Source: Eudorina sp. 2006-703-Eu-15 (lineage: Eukaryota; Chlorophyta; Chlorophyceae; Chlamydomonadales; Volvocaceae). Taken from it: a stretch of DNA of 64,000 bases. How positions within the stretch are numbered: position 1 is the first letter of the stretch; the number at the start of each line of letters is the position of its first letter. Where the stretch lies: assembly GCA_003117195.1 (NCBI GenBank), contig BDSI01000006.1, positions 620,001-684,000 of the forward strand, given 5' to 3'. Below, piece by piece: positions 24,339 to 35,800 of this stretch. A program made the position numbers and the translations under genes. The notes under the pieces were generated by a model, which was not told the origin of the DNA, searched no databases, and saw nothing but the letters and a program-made list of their open reading frames with translations.

Positions 24339-24354
24339 GGTGTTTCTCAACACC
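24339..24354 (+). terminator. Histone 3'-end stem-loop of H4 (second copy)
   Basis: GGTGTTTCTCAACACC lies 35 nt after the H4 stop, followed by ACCATA. Confidence 0.95.
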
Positions 24355-25235
24355 ACCATACTTGGGCTGTTGGGGAATTCTGGGTCCTGGCATCATCGGG
24401 CATGTCGTGGCCGGTGCGCTCGGGACAAAATTGTTCACGATATAATGCGCCCTTGGGCCTAGGGCTCGTAAGGGTAGTGATACAGGTATGGGGTTGTGCA
24501 CCCCCAACTATGTAAAACACACACATTTCATGCACTCAAACTGACCCATTGCAGCCTTACTGCATAGCATCTCCGGGTTGTCTTCCTTGTGACGGTATCT
24601 CCGGGCATTGCCGATCTCACAAGACTAAAATTCATCCGCTTCAGGGCACCATGGCTGTTTCCGGCAACGTTTTCAGCCCGTCCATAAAACTTGGAAAACA
24701 GCCGTGGTGCCCTGAGCGATCTGATTGCCCCTGCGAAGAGATCGGATTCACGATCGGATTCACGACGCAAGGCGGCCGTTGCGGTCGCATTCTGTCGTAC
24801 CTGAGATGCCGTATGTTAACTAATACGCCTTACTCCGATAAGCAAAACAAAAATTCCACCGTAGCAATGCAGCAAGTTGTGTTTTAGTGTGTGGGGGTTT
24901 GCTTAATAACCCCATCACCTGTACAACTACCCATACGAGCCATGGGGTACGCAAAGAACGCCTAGGAAGCAGGAAAAAGGGACCTCTGCCTTTCAAACGT
25001 TGTGCTATGTTGCCCACAGCCTTGGGTTCGGGTCTGAGGTCATTGAGGGCAGCCCTCCTCCACGCTCATAGTGTCGTACGTCCAGCTATGTACAGCCGGT
25101 GCGTGCGAGATGGCACTGGTTCCGACTGTGCTGTCCTTGTTTCTCCCCAAGTTATACAGCACCACGGATTGCGCGCATCGTATGCCGCCCTCGCAATTTT
25201 GCAACAATATACAAGTAACAGTCCCAAGGAGCGGT
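24355..25235. other. Spacer between H4 and H2A
   Basis: No gene is recognised. A strong hairpin lies at 24641-24715 (listed separately), and a 14-bp direct duplication of ATCGGATTCACG lies at about 24,730-24,765. Confidence 0.5.
24641..24715. repeat. 75-bp hairpin with 22-bp arms
   Basis: TCAGGGCACCATGGCTGTTT (24641-24660) continues CC and pairs with GGAAAACAGCCGTGGTGCCC followed by TGA (24693-24715). There is one mismatch and one bulge around a 30-nt loop. The ends begin CAGGGC, like some hAT-type termini, but no flanking duplication is seen. Confidence 0.85.
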
Positions 25236-25251
25236 GGTGTTGAGAAACACC
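25236..25251 (-). terminator. Histone 3'-end stem-loop of H2A
   Basis: On the minus strand GGTGTTTCTCAACACC lies about 46 nt after the H2A stop. Confidence 0.95.
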
Positions 25252-25297
25252 GGATTGGGTTGATAGCTCGATGACACGTGGAGGCCTCCTTCCTCGC

Positions 25298-25693
25298 TTA
25301 CACGGCAGCCGAGCCGTCCTCAGCCTTGCCCTTGGACTTCTTGGGCAGCAGCACGGCGTGGATGTTGGGCAGCACACCGCCAGACGCGATGGTCACCTCG
25401 CCCAGCAGCTTGCCCAGCTCCTCATCGTTGCGGATGGCCAGCTGGATGTGGCGCGGGATGATGCGGTTCTTCTTGTTGTCGCGGGCGGCGTTGCCAGCCA
25501 GCTCCAGCACCTCGGCAGTCAGGTACTCCAGCACAGCGGCCAGGTACACCGGTGCACCGGCACCGATGCGCTCAGCATACTTGCCCTTCTTCAGGTAACG
25601 AGCAATGCGGCCGACTGGGAACTGCAGACCAGCCTTCGAGCTGCGGCTCACGGCCTTCTTGCCAGCAGTCTTGCCCTTGCCACGACCGGCCAT
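25298..25693 (-). CDS. H2A: Histone H2A
   Basis: The 131-residue intronless protein starts [20 protein letters not shown], carries [12 protein letters not shown] and [18 protein letters not shown], and ends in a short tail, [11 protein letters not shown]. It lacks an SQ(E/D) motif, so it is canonical H2A rather than H2A.X. The ATG at 25693 is chosen because the conserved MAGRGK begins there. It is divergent from H2B across 280 bp. Confidence 0.99.
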   Translation of the reverse strand: MAGRGKGKTAGKKAVSRSSKAGLQFPVGRIARYLKKGKYAERIGAGAPVYLAAVLEYLTAEVLELAGNAARDNKKNRIIPRHIQLAIRNDEELGKLLGEVTIASGGVLPNIHAVLLPKKSKGKAEDGSAAV

Positions 25694-25973
25694 TTTCAAT
25701 TTAGCAGCTGATGGAAAATGAAAGTGAGGTAATGTAAGATCTTTCCAAAGGACTCATTAAATATTTATTGCATCCTGTGCAATTATATATTATTGGCATG
25801 CCGCGTTATCGTCCATTTCTCAGTGGGGCAACGTCTTCCGTTGCACGTTGGGACGATATGGATCACTGCGACACCAACCGTCATAGAAAATTTCAATTTA
25901 TATCCTTGCGTTTTCGTTAGGTGTCACAACATAATCCTTTCTTTATTTTCTCAACTACATCAGGAGAGTTGAA
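25694..25973. promoter_or_regulatory. Bidirectional H2A/H2B promoter
   Basis: AT-rich TATA-like sequences lie on both sides: ATATATAATT on the minus strand near 25,781-25,790 for H2A, and TTTATATCC near 25,897-25,905 for H2B. Between them CTCAGTGGGGCAACG (25819-25833) matches 13 of 15 bases of the element in both H3-H4 promoters. Confidence 0.75.
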
Positions 25974-26456
25974 ATGGCCCCCTCAAAGATCGTGAAGGAG
26001 GAGAAGGCTGCCTCGCAGCCCGAGAAGGCTGAGGCTGAGCCCAAGGCTGAGGCCAAGCCCAAGGCTGAGAAGAAGCCGAAGAAGGAGAAGGTTCCGAAGA
26101 AGGAGAAGAAGACCAAGGAGCCCGCAGCCGGGGCCGAGGAGGGCGAGAAGAAGGCCAAGAAGAAGGCCAAGGTTTCCAAGAGCGAGACCTACAAGCTGTA
26201 CATCTACAAGGTGCTCAAGCAGGTGCACCCCGATACCGGCATCAGCTCCAAGGCCATGTCCATCATGAACAGCTTCATCAATGACCTGTTTGAGAAGATC
26301 GCCACCGAGGCCTCCAAGCTCAGCCGCTACAACAAGAAGCCCACCGTCACGTCGCGCGAAATCCAGACCGCCGTGCGCCTGGTGCTGCCGGGCGAGCTGG
26401 CCAAGCACGCGGTGTCGGAGGGCACGAAGGCCGTCACCAAGTTCACCTCGCAGTAA
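25974..26456 (+). CDS. H2B: Histone H2B, long lysine-rich tail
   Basis: The 160-residue intronless protein has an N-terminal tail of about 68 residues with Ala-Glu-Lys and Pro-Lys repeats ([17 protein letters not shown]), typical of plant and algal H2B. The histone fold follows, with [38 protein letters not shown] and [21 protein letters not shown] stem-loop follows the stop. Confidence 0.99.
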   Translation: MAPSKIVKEEKAASQPEKAEAEPKAEAKPKAEKKPKKEKVPKKEKKTKEPAAGAEEGEKKAKKKAKVSKSETYKLYIYKVLKQVHPDTGISSKAMSIMNSFINDLFEKIATEASKLSRYNKKPTVTSREIQTAVRLVLPGELAKHAVSEGTKAVTKFTSQ

Positions 26457-26494
26457 AGGGACCTCGCCACGCAATCACTATCACAAAACCACAC

Positions 26495-26510
26495 GGTGTT
26501 TCTCAACACC
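26495..26510 (+). terminator. Histone 3'-end stem-loop of H2B
   Basis: GGTGTTTCTCAACACC lies about 40 nt after the H2B stop and marks the right edge of the cluster. Confidence 0.95.
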
Positions 26511-26806
26511 ACCTCTCATGGATTTATTTGATTATAATCACCGTTGCCCCAGTCCACCATCATCGAAAGTTTTGACGTGCTGATTCCTCGGGCTGTGTAT
26601 CCCGTCTCCATCTCCACGGGCCTCGGCAGGCCAACGTTTAATTGCTGCGTGCCCCTAAATCACCCTGACTCGACGTTGCCGAATGCCTCGTAGAATGAAA
26701 GCGAATGTCAATGTGTCAGCATGCGTCGCATCTGCCGCGTGACTGCCTCTTGATGCAGCAGTCATCGGAAAGTTTAAACAGAGAACTACCGGCGGACTCG
26801 GTGCCC
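26511..26806. other. Intergenic spacer between H2B and the methyltransferase gene
   Basis: This 296-bp convergent intergenic region shows no gene. No clear TGTAA was found for the minus-strand gene. Confidence 0.5.
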
Positions 26807-29800
26807 TCATGTCATGCGCGGCACCTGCATCTGCCGTACATATTCGTACAGCGCAATAGCCCCGCTGACGTGCACGTTGAGCGACCTGATGATGCCGCGC
26901 TGCGGGATCTCCAATGTGGCGTCCAACAGCGACAGCACCTGCACCGGGGTGGATGAAGGGTACAGTGCGCCCATGAAGGGATGGGAAGATGGATGGCATT
27001 GTCGGTAGCTACCAAGGTAACCCCAGCGGTGCAGCAGACGCGTTGGAGCGTTGGATGCCCAACGTGATGGGTTTGAACGAAAAACCAAAACCAAGAACGT
27101 ACCCGGGCACAACCAGAGTTACTCAGAAATCGTAGGAGGAACATAAGCCGGGCACCTCTCATCTGGGTCGCACCTTTCTCCGCCCCACGGGCCTACCGCC
27201 ACCGCCCCACCGGCCCACCGCCACCGCCCCAACGCCACCTTGCATCCCTCCTCCCACCGGCCCCCTGCCCACCTCGGGTGGAATGCCCTCCTTCTCGCGG
27301 CCCAGCACCAGCACCACCTTGCCGGGCCAGCGATAGTCGGGCAGTCGCACGCTCTCCGCCGTCTGCTCCAGACCCACCAGCGTGTACCTGGACACCACAA
27401 CCAGCAGCAGGAGCAGCAGCAAGCAGCAGCAGCAAATGGCAGCGGCAAACGGCAGCAAACCACGTGTTCATACGCACAGTGTACATGTGCAGCCAGGAAT
27501 TCGCGTATCAGAATCTCTGCCTTTCACCACAACCACCAACACGATGGGTTGTGGGCGACAGACATCAGACAAAAGCGCATGCCCCCCCCCCACCTGGCTG
27601 ATCCAGATCCCCGGGTGACCACAGCGGTGGCTCCGCTCCCTACCGCAAGCAGTGACCCGTAAGCAGTGACCCGCCCGGCAGCACGCCCCCACGATCCATC
27701 CCAGCCCCGGCCGCCGGCACCCACCCCTCCGCCGCCCTGCGCTCCAGCCATGCCAGCAGCGCCGCGGGCTTCACCTCCTCCATCGGCAGCCACCTGCGGC
27801 CGGGCAGCACACAGCCGAGGGGTGAAACGGCAGGGAGGGCGGGGAGGGGAGGTACAGGACATGGGTCGGCAAGAAAAGGGGGCCTCAGGGATGGCCCGCA
27901 CTCGTCAGGTACCTTACACCGCATATGACATATATGGCAGGTACGGGAAGAGGACCACGCCGGCCATTTGCCTTGACCCTTGAGGAACGACCCGAGGTGA
28001 CCCACGGCGGCCCCTGACCCGGACAAGCTCGGTGCGACAAGATTATAAACGCAGCGTCGGCGCGCCACGACCTTGTGCACCCTCCCACACACACCTCCCC
28101 CCCCCCCACACACACATACAGTTCGTACACGCGCGCACAGCCGTACACACACAGCCGTACACGCGCTCACAGCGGGTTACGCGCGCACGGCCCCACTTGG
28201 TCTGTGCCCCCACCACTCGGTCGAACCGTCGCTCTGGCAGCAGCGCAGTTTGAAAATGTCTACCAATTTCCTCTAGGGTACCCTCACTATACGGTACCCC
28301 CACTCCGCCACTCACTGCTCCGCTGTGACGCTGACGGACGTGAAGACGGACTCCCGGGTGACGGCCAGGTCCGCCAGCACCAGGCGCCCCGCCCCCAGCA
28401 CCTCGCAGGTGCGGGCCAGCCCCGCCAGGTTGGGCAGCTTGTCTATCAGGGAGGCCACCAGCAGCACGTCGTGGCGCAGGTGCTGCCGCGAGCCGGAGGC
28501 AGACCTGGGGGGGGGCCGTGGGTCGGGGGCCGGGGGTGTGAAATTGAAAAAAGGAAAAAAAAACCCGGGGGTGGGGGTAAAGGGGGGGGAGCCATGGCGC
28601 ATTGGGGGCGGGGCAGGGCGGCGGTGGGGGGGCGTAGCGATTTTATGAGGCGGGAAGGTAAGAACTCAACCCACCGAACCGAAACGTGGACTGGGGGGCC
28701 CGACTGGTTAAGAGGGGACGCCCCAATGCCTCGTCCCACACCCTTTCCTGCTACAGGAGCAGGAAAGGGAGGGAGGGAGGAAGATCGGGTAGAGAGGAAC
28801 AAGAAGCCAAGGCACCGGGGTTGAAAGGGAGGAGGGGAGGGGGCGGGCCATTCCCAGGCTCCCGGGGTCTGCCTCCCACGCCCCCTTTCTCATTACTCAC
28901 TTCCAGTTCTGCGTCTCGTCCTCCTCATCGTCCAGAAGCGCAGCCAGCCCGTACTCCTCCCCGTCCGCCCCCACGGCCGCGCCGCCGGACCCCTGCGCCG
29001 CCGCCGCCGCGGCCCCGCCTGCGGCCACCGCCGCCGCCGCCGCCGCCGCCCCGGGCGCCTGCAGCGTTAGCGTCGCCATCATCGCCTCCGGCCTTATCTT
29101 CCGCTGGAAATCCCCGACGCCGTCGTCACCGCCGCCGCCACGGCCACCTCCTAGACCTGCTGTTGTTGCTGCTGCTGCTGCTGCCGCTGCTGTTCCCGAT
29201 GCCGCCTTGGATGGGTCCTGCGGCGCGTACTCGCGCTCCACCGCCCGGTCCGACAGCTCGTCCCGCAGTCGGTGCCGCTCCGCGATGAGGAACCCGTGGA
29301 TGCGGTCCACCAGGGTGGAGGGGGCGCCCTCGAAGGTGGACTGCTCGATGGGCGACCCTGGCCGTGTCGGGGATGGGGGCAGGGTGCTTCGTGTCGGGGA
29401 CGGGGGCAGGGGGGCAGGGTGCTTTTGCTTTGTCCACGACATACCAGGTACAGCAGCCCCGGGGGGCCGGAAGCGGGTCAGTGAAGTGGGGGAGCTGTGC
29501 GGTGGAAGGTGTGGGCGGAGCGAGGAGGAGGCGGTGGCAGCGGCGGCAGCGGCGGCTGTGGCGGCGGCGGCGGCGGCGGCGGCTGCGCGCACGGGCGCTG
29601 ACGGCACGTCGACGGGGTTTGTTGGGGAGCTCAACGTGGCGTCGCCCGGTGGTTGCGGGACGGGCGAGCGGCGAGTGGCGCGCGGATCCCACACGCAATA
29701 AGCAACAAGCAGGCACACTTGTCCGCCCATGTGGTGTCGTGCGACGCCGCCCCCAGCGGGAGCCAACGCGACCGCACCCGACCCCATGCAGTCGACGGCT

Positions 29801-32800
29801 CGACGCAGTTTCCATGCGGGCCCATCTCCCCGTGTCGCGGGCCCCGTGTACGGTACCCGGTACCTGTGTGGCCGCCCCCTACCCCTCCGCCCTCTCCCCG
29901 CTGGTCCCCCTCCCACCCGGCGCACACGCACCCGCCAGGCAGACGCCCTCGGGGGCGGACGCAAACACCCGGGAGGGGCTGGCCATCGCTGCGGGGCTCC
30001 ACTCCAGGATGGGGTCCCCGATGTTCCTGCCGCGTGTGGGTATGTGTGGGGGGTGAGCCAAGGGGGGGGGTGAATAGAAGACAAGTCCAAGGGGGTTGCC
30101 CGCCCGGGGGGGAGGTACGGATCACGGGTTTAATGCAATAGGGTATACGATCTGAACTGAACTGAATCGTGGCTGCGGTTTTGTCAGGCAATGAGAAGAC
30201 AGGGCAGCAAGCAGGCAGGGCGTCTCCCGCGGTCTGCAGAAGGGCCCGCTGCACGCCTTTCCCACCCACCCACTCACTCTGGACTTGTCTTCTCGCGGCT
30301 CACTTATGTTAATCACATAAACAGAACACACCAGAGACGCACAAACAAACACAGACACACACACACAGCCGGGCGGGTTTCCCGCTAAACGCGCTGCCGT
30401 ATACATGCACATGCCTCGCAAACCTGCGCATTCCCCCACCCGCCCCACCAACACCCCCAACCCGCCCCACCCGCCCCACCACCCCCACCCCCACCCCCAC
30501 CCGCACCCACCTGCGCAGCCGCACCAGGTCCGCATTGGTCTGCATGAAGCCCAGCATCTGCCGCAGGTAGGCCAGGTCGCCTGAGGTGGGGAGCCGCAGG
30601 GGAGCCGGAGGGGCGGCGAGGGAGGGTGCCGTGGAAGGTTGAGCCATTGCCTAGTTGCCGGAAAGGGGGTTGGGGGGAGGGGGGGGTGGCACCTGGCACG
30701 GCGGAAGGACTTTGTCGCTACAGCTGCACATCCCCGAATCCCGCCCACCCCCCTCCCAAAGCCATTCCCCCCTCTTTCGCGCCTAACCCCCGGAACCTGC
30801 CCTTCTGCCCACTGCCAGCGCGCCCTCCGAGTCCGGCACATCTGACCACACAGCCAGCTGCGGTGCTCGAACCCACCCACCCCGAGTCCCCAACCACCTA
30901 CCCACCCAAACACCCACCCAGGTTAGGTGTCCCCGGGCTCATTCTGGGCTTCTCTGTTCATTTTCACCCGCCACCCGCCCACCCACCTACTCGCCCAGCC
31001 TCCGACCGATTCCCACGCACCCACCTACCCACGCACCCACCTACCCGCCCAACCTCCCAACTACCACTCACGCAACCACCCACGCACCCACTCAGCACCC
31101 ACCCACCCACCCACCGATGGAGTGTGCCCACATCGGCGCCTCCGGCGGGAAGCGGCTGAGCAGCGCCCACATGACAAGCTGCGCGTAGGTTCGCACGTTG
31201 TGGCCGTGGCACATGAGCCAGGGGCACAGCGCCAGCAGCAGCGGCCGCAGCTGGCGCCGCTGCATCGCGGGCGGGGAGTGCAGCAGCACCTGCGCCGCGA
31301 TGAGGATGTAGGAGCCCAGGCCCGTGAGGTGGCGGCTGTAGTTGGACAGCAGCGGCAGGACCTGCGACTCCAGGAGGGACGGCTGGGGGAGGAGGGAGCG
31401 GCGAGTGGGCGGGGCGCATGGAAGGGCGGGGGCAGGGTGAGGAGGGGTGGATGTACAGGAAGCGCGGTGCTGACGAGGTAGGGAGGAGGAGGAGGAGGGG
31501 GAGGAGGGGGAGGGTGAAAAGAGTGGGAGGAAGAGAACGGGAGGAAGAGGACGGGGAGGAGAGAGAGGGGGGCGTAAAGGCCGGGGCAGACACGCAGAGC
31601 AGAGCGCGCGTTGGAATCCCGCGGGACAGGCAGGGCGCGCATGGCGGGAGAACAATCTGGGTAGGGCATGCGGGGCCGCGCAGAGCCAAGTCGCCCCACA
31701 ACCTACCATCCGCCCGCACCGAAAGCTGCCCGCGCTCACAATGCCCCACCTCCCCCCGCCTCCCGGGGGGTGCAGCGAAAACCACCTTAAGCCGCAAACG
31801 CCGTTCCAACCAAACCCATCCCCGGGGCCCCCTTGCCCACATCCGACGCTTGGTCCGTCTCGCCCCGAGTTCACCACCACCACTGCACCAACCCTTACAT
31901 CTCTCCCTCTCTGCATCCATCCAATCTAGACAGCGAAACCGCGAACACTCACCGAATGGGCGACGCCCTCCCCTCCTTGTCAATACACAGACAGCGAAAT
32001 CGCGAAACGTCACCGACGCCCTCCCCTCACCTCCCGCAGCACCAGCGCCGCCACCACCGCCTCGATGTACTGCTTGACCGTGGGCGGGTTGTTGCCGTTC
32101 ACCTGCGCCAGCATCCCCGCCACCGCCGGCCCGCACTCCTCCCGCGCCACGAAGCTGGACAGCACCACCAGGCTCTGCCACAGCCGGACCTTTTGGCGGT
32201 GCAGCTCGCTGCCGTTGCGGACCTTGTCGGTGGACAGCAGCGGGTCGTGCAGCGCCACTGCCAGCAGTTGCCGCCACAGCAGCCGCCCGGCGAGCAGCGA
32301 CGGATCCGCCTGGTCCCGAGGCGACGGCGCGCCGTAGGCCGCGTCGAGGTCGGCCGCGTCGTTGTCTTGACCAGCGTCGTGTTTGGCGGCTGCGGCGGCG
32401 GTGCCGTCGCCGCCGCCGCCGCCAGCGGCGGCGGCTGCAGCTGTCCGACTCCCGGAGTGGCTGGCGCAGTGGGACGAGGCGGCGGCGGCGGAGGCGCCGC
32501 TGGCGGCGGGTTTCTCAAAGTCACAGAAGGACGCGTCGCCGAAGACGATCACCGGGCGCCGGCTCACGGCTTGCTGCTGCCCCCCATCGCCTGCTACTCC
32601 TCCTCCGCCGCCGCTGCCGCCGCTGCCGCTGCTAGATGCGTGCCGCGGCGCCGGCGGAGCCGGCGCCGCGGCTGCCTCAATGCCAGCGAGGCTGTCCGCG
32701 GCGCCGCCGCCGCCGCCAGCCGGCGGCGCCGGCGGCGGCCACACGGTCCCGGCGTTCTCCGCCAGCCGGTGGATGCAGCACAGCAGCGCCACCCGGGGGG

Positions 32801-35800
32801 CCACGTCGGTGCCCAGGGAGGCCCCGGACACCAGGTCGGGGTCGCCGGGGGCGGCCACCGCGGCCAGCTCCTCGCCCTCGGTGCCGTCGGTGGCGGGGCC
32901 CTCCGGGTCGTACGTCGCTGGACGGTACGACACGGTACGGCACAATATGGCACAGTAAGGCACAAATCTTATGGAAAAAGGTGAGAAGTGTGTGTGTGTG
33001 TCGGTCGCCGCGGTGGGGTGATTTGAGCACAGTAGTAGTCCCCAAGCGGGTGTGCGGCGCAGGTGTGGGGACGTCAAGAGGGGGGCGGAGCCCCCTCGCG
33101 CATCTCCCCAAGATGCGGTGGACGAGTCGATTGCCGTGGCCCATCCTGAAGGCAAGAAAGCTGGTGGCACGATCCCATGGGCCCCGGACCTCAGGGCGCA
33201 AGATTCGGACGCGTTCTTGCCTTCCGCCCGGGGAGCCATCACCCGGACAAGCGCTTCGGATCCTCAGGCGGGCGGGAAACGCAGTGTCTGGACGCCACCA
33301 GAGATCTCATCCCTGCAATCTGAACCTTGGCTTGCGATCTCAACCCTGCGATCTCAACCCTGAGATCTCAACCCTGCAAGCCACTGCAGACGCCGAAAAC
33401 GGAAAGCAGCCGCCAACCGTCGGGGCCTCAAACCTCCCGGATACAAACAACGGGCTTGCTTCTCTTCTTTTGATGCCGCAAACCACAGCGGGTCGTCACC
33501 ACGCAACTCAACACGGTGTACGGCATCTACGGACAGCTGACGCATGCGGGCGCATTGGCGCCCGCCACTACGATTGAGCACAGCCCGTCCGTCCGTCCGT
33601 CCGTCCCGACCGCGGCGGGACCCACCTCCCTTGCGGCTGCCCCACAGCAGGATCAGCTGGATCTCCCGGCTGTAGCACTCCACCAGCGCCGGCTGTAGCG
33701 TCAGGAAGGAGCCCAGCTGGCAGGCCAGCAGCAGCAGGAAGCGCGAGCTGGTGCCGCCCCACTCCAGCAGCCGGGACAGCAGCCAGCGGCAGGGCCCGCC
33801 GGGGCCGTGCAGCGACACCAGCTGAGCCCCGCTCTGAGGGAGGGGACGGGCGGGAGGGAGGGGGACGCAGGCGGGGCAATGGAGATTGGGTGCTGTAGTA
33901 CGGCACACACGCCCAACTCCGACAACCCGACCAAGGTGCCGCCCCGTTTTCTTGAACCCGTCGCACTCCCACGAACGGGGTGCCGCCCCCCCCCACCCGA
34001 TCCACGCGTATGTCTTCTTCGCGGCCGCTCACATTTACAGGGTACGGACCCATATGGATATCCAAGCACCGCTGCCGTACACCCCCTCCCCAGGCCGCGG
34101 CCTCGCTGCCGCAGCTTCGGTTCTGCTTTTTGGGTCGGTTTGGTGGCGCAGAGCCCTCGGCGGGTCGGCCCGGACCGGCCCGGCCCGGCGCGGCCCCCCT
34201 CCCCGCCCCCGGGCGGCTGTTCCGCCCCCCACCTGCTGCACGAAGAGGCTGGGCAGCAGCGCCGTATTGACGAAGGCGGCGCACAGCGGTCCGGTGCGGC
34301 GCGGGGTGGCGCACAGCGCGTTCCACAGCGCCCGGACCACCGGCCAGCACAGCGACTCCAAGGGGAGCGCGGCCGCCGCGGAGGCCGTCGCGGGGGCGGC
34401 GCCGGTTTCGGAGCAGCGGCCCGTCTCCGGCGCTGCTGCCACGTCAGCGCCGAGTGCCCGCGCCGCCACCGCCTGCGAGGAAACGCCCCGCGTGCGTGGC
34501 CGTACAGAAGGGTGGCCACACAGTCAGTCAGGGATGGATGGTTGTCCTGCGGTCGGTTGCCGGTACCACAGGTCTCTGCCACACACCGGTCATCCCGCGT
34601 AATACGGTACGCAGCGAGGCTACCGCATGTACACGAATGAATGCGGCGCTCTGGGGCACTACCGAACGGCAGCCTCTATAAAACAGGCATCATATAAAAT
34701 AAACCCTCTATAAAACAGGCACTACCGAACAGCAGCCCGGCGTTGCACGTCGGCCTTGCGCGTCCGGCTTCGGGCTCATCCCTCTCTCTTCCCCCTAGGG
34801 TACCTGCAGCTCGGGAGTGCCCAGAGCGACCGCCACCCAGCACCGCCTCAGGCAGCGCAGCAGCGGGAGCACCTGCCCCTCCGGGTACTCGCTCAGCGCC
34901 GCCACCGCCTGCGACAGCACCTCCGAGACCACACTCAGCTGCAGCCCGCCGGCAACTGCAGCGGCTGCAGCGCCGCCGCCGCCGCTGCAGCTCCCCCTCC
35001 GGACGCCTCCGCCTCCGCCTCCGCCCCCGCCTCCGCCAGATCCCGCCGCCAGCGTCACCGGCGCCGTCACGCCTGGCGCCGCCAGGGCCGTCGCGGCGTC
35101 CAGCAGTGGCCACTTGGCCGCCTCGACATCGGACAGCGCCTGCGAAGCGTCCTTGGCGTCGACGCTGGCGTCGGCGGCCGCTGCCGCCGCCGCGACGGCG
35201 GCGGCGTCGCGGAGCGCCGCCGCCGCCAGCGCGCTTGCGTCCAGGCGCTGGGCCACCAACGTCCGAACGTCCGGGGACAGGGCAGCGGTGTTTCGGAGCG
35301 CCTCTGCGGCGGCGGTGGCGGCCTGCGGGGAACCAGGAGGGGGGAAGAGAAGAACACGTCCCACAAAACTCAAAAAGGTGGTTCGCATGGCTTGGTGCTC
35401 CCCTCGTGTAATCAACCTTGGTAACGTTGAGCAAAGTTTAGCATGTGCAGTTAAGGAATTTATGGCCTGGAGAACCCAAATATTGATCGACTTGCAACCG
35501 TGTTGGAACAAAACCCGGTTCAGGCTGTCAACCATGAGCAGGATGAGGGCATCCCAGGGAAGCCGCGGCGACGTGGCCTCCGGGACAGGGCACTCGCATG
35601 ACGTGCGGGGTTGTGGGAGGCCACCGCGAGAACGGAGACCCGACGCGCCGTACTCCCAACCGGCCCGGCGACGAGGCGCTCCTCGTGCGGAGGGTTCTCA
35701 TGCGCATCGTGCCATGCCGTGTGTGTTTGAAAAAAAATGCTTGATACTACTACGGCCGTACCCTAGTTGGTCGCGCAGCGCAGCGTGAACCACGACGGCC

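Noticed and set aside
24641..24715. hAT MITE by analogy with 4202-4707
   Set aside because: The ends begin CAGGGC but the flanks (ATCCGCT versus GCGATCT) show no 8-bp duplication, so it is kept only as a hairpin.
25298..25711. Plus-strand frame covering H2A
   Set aside because: It is a mirror of the H2A coding sequence. H2A itself is unmistakable on the minus strand.
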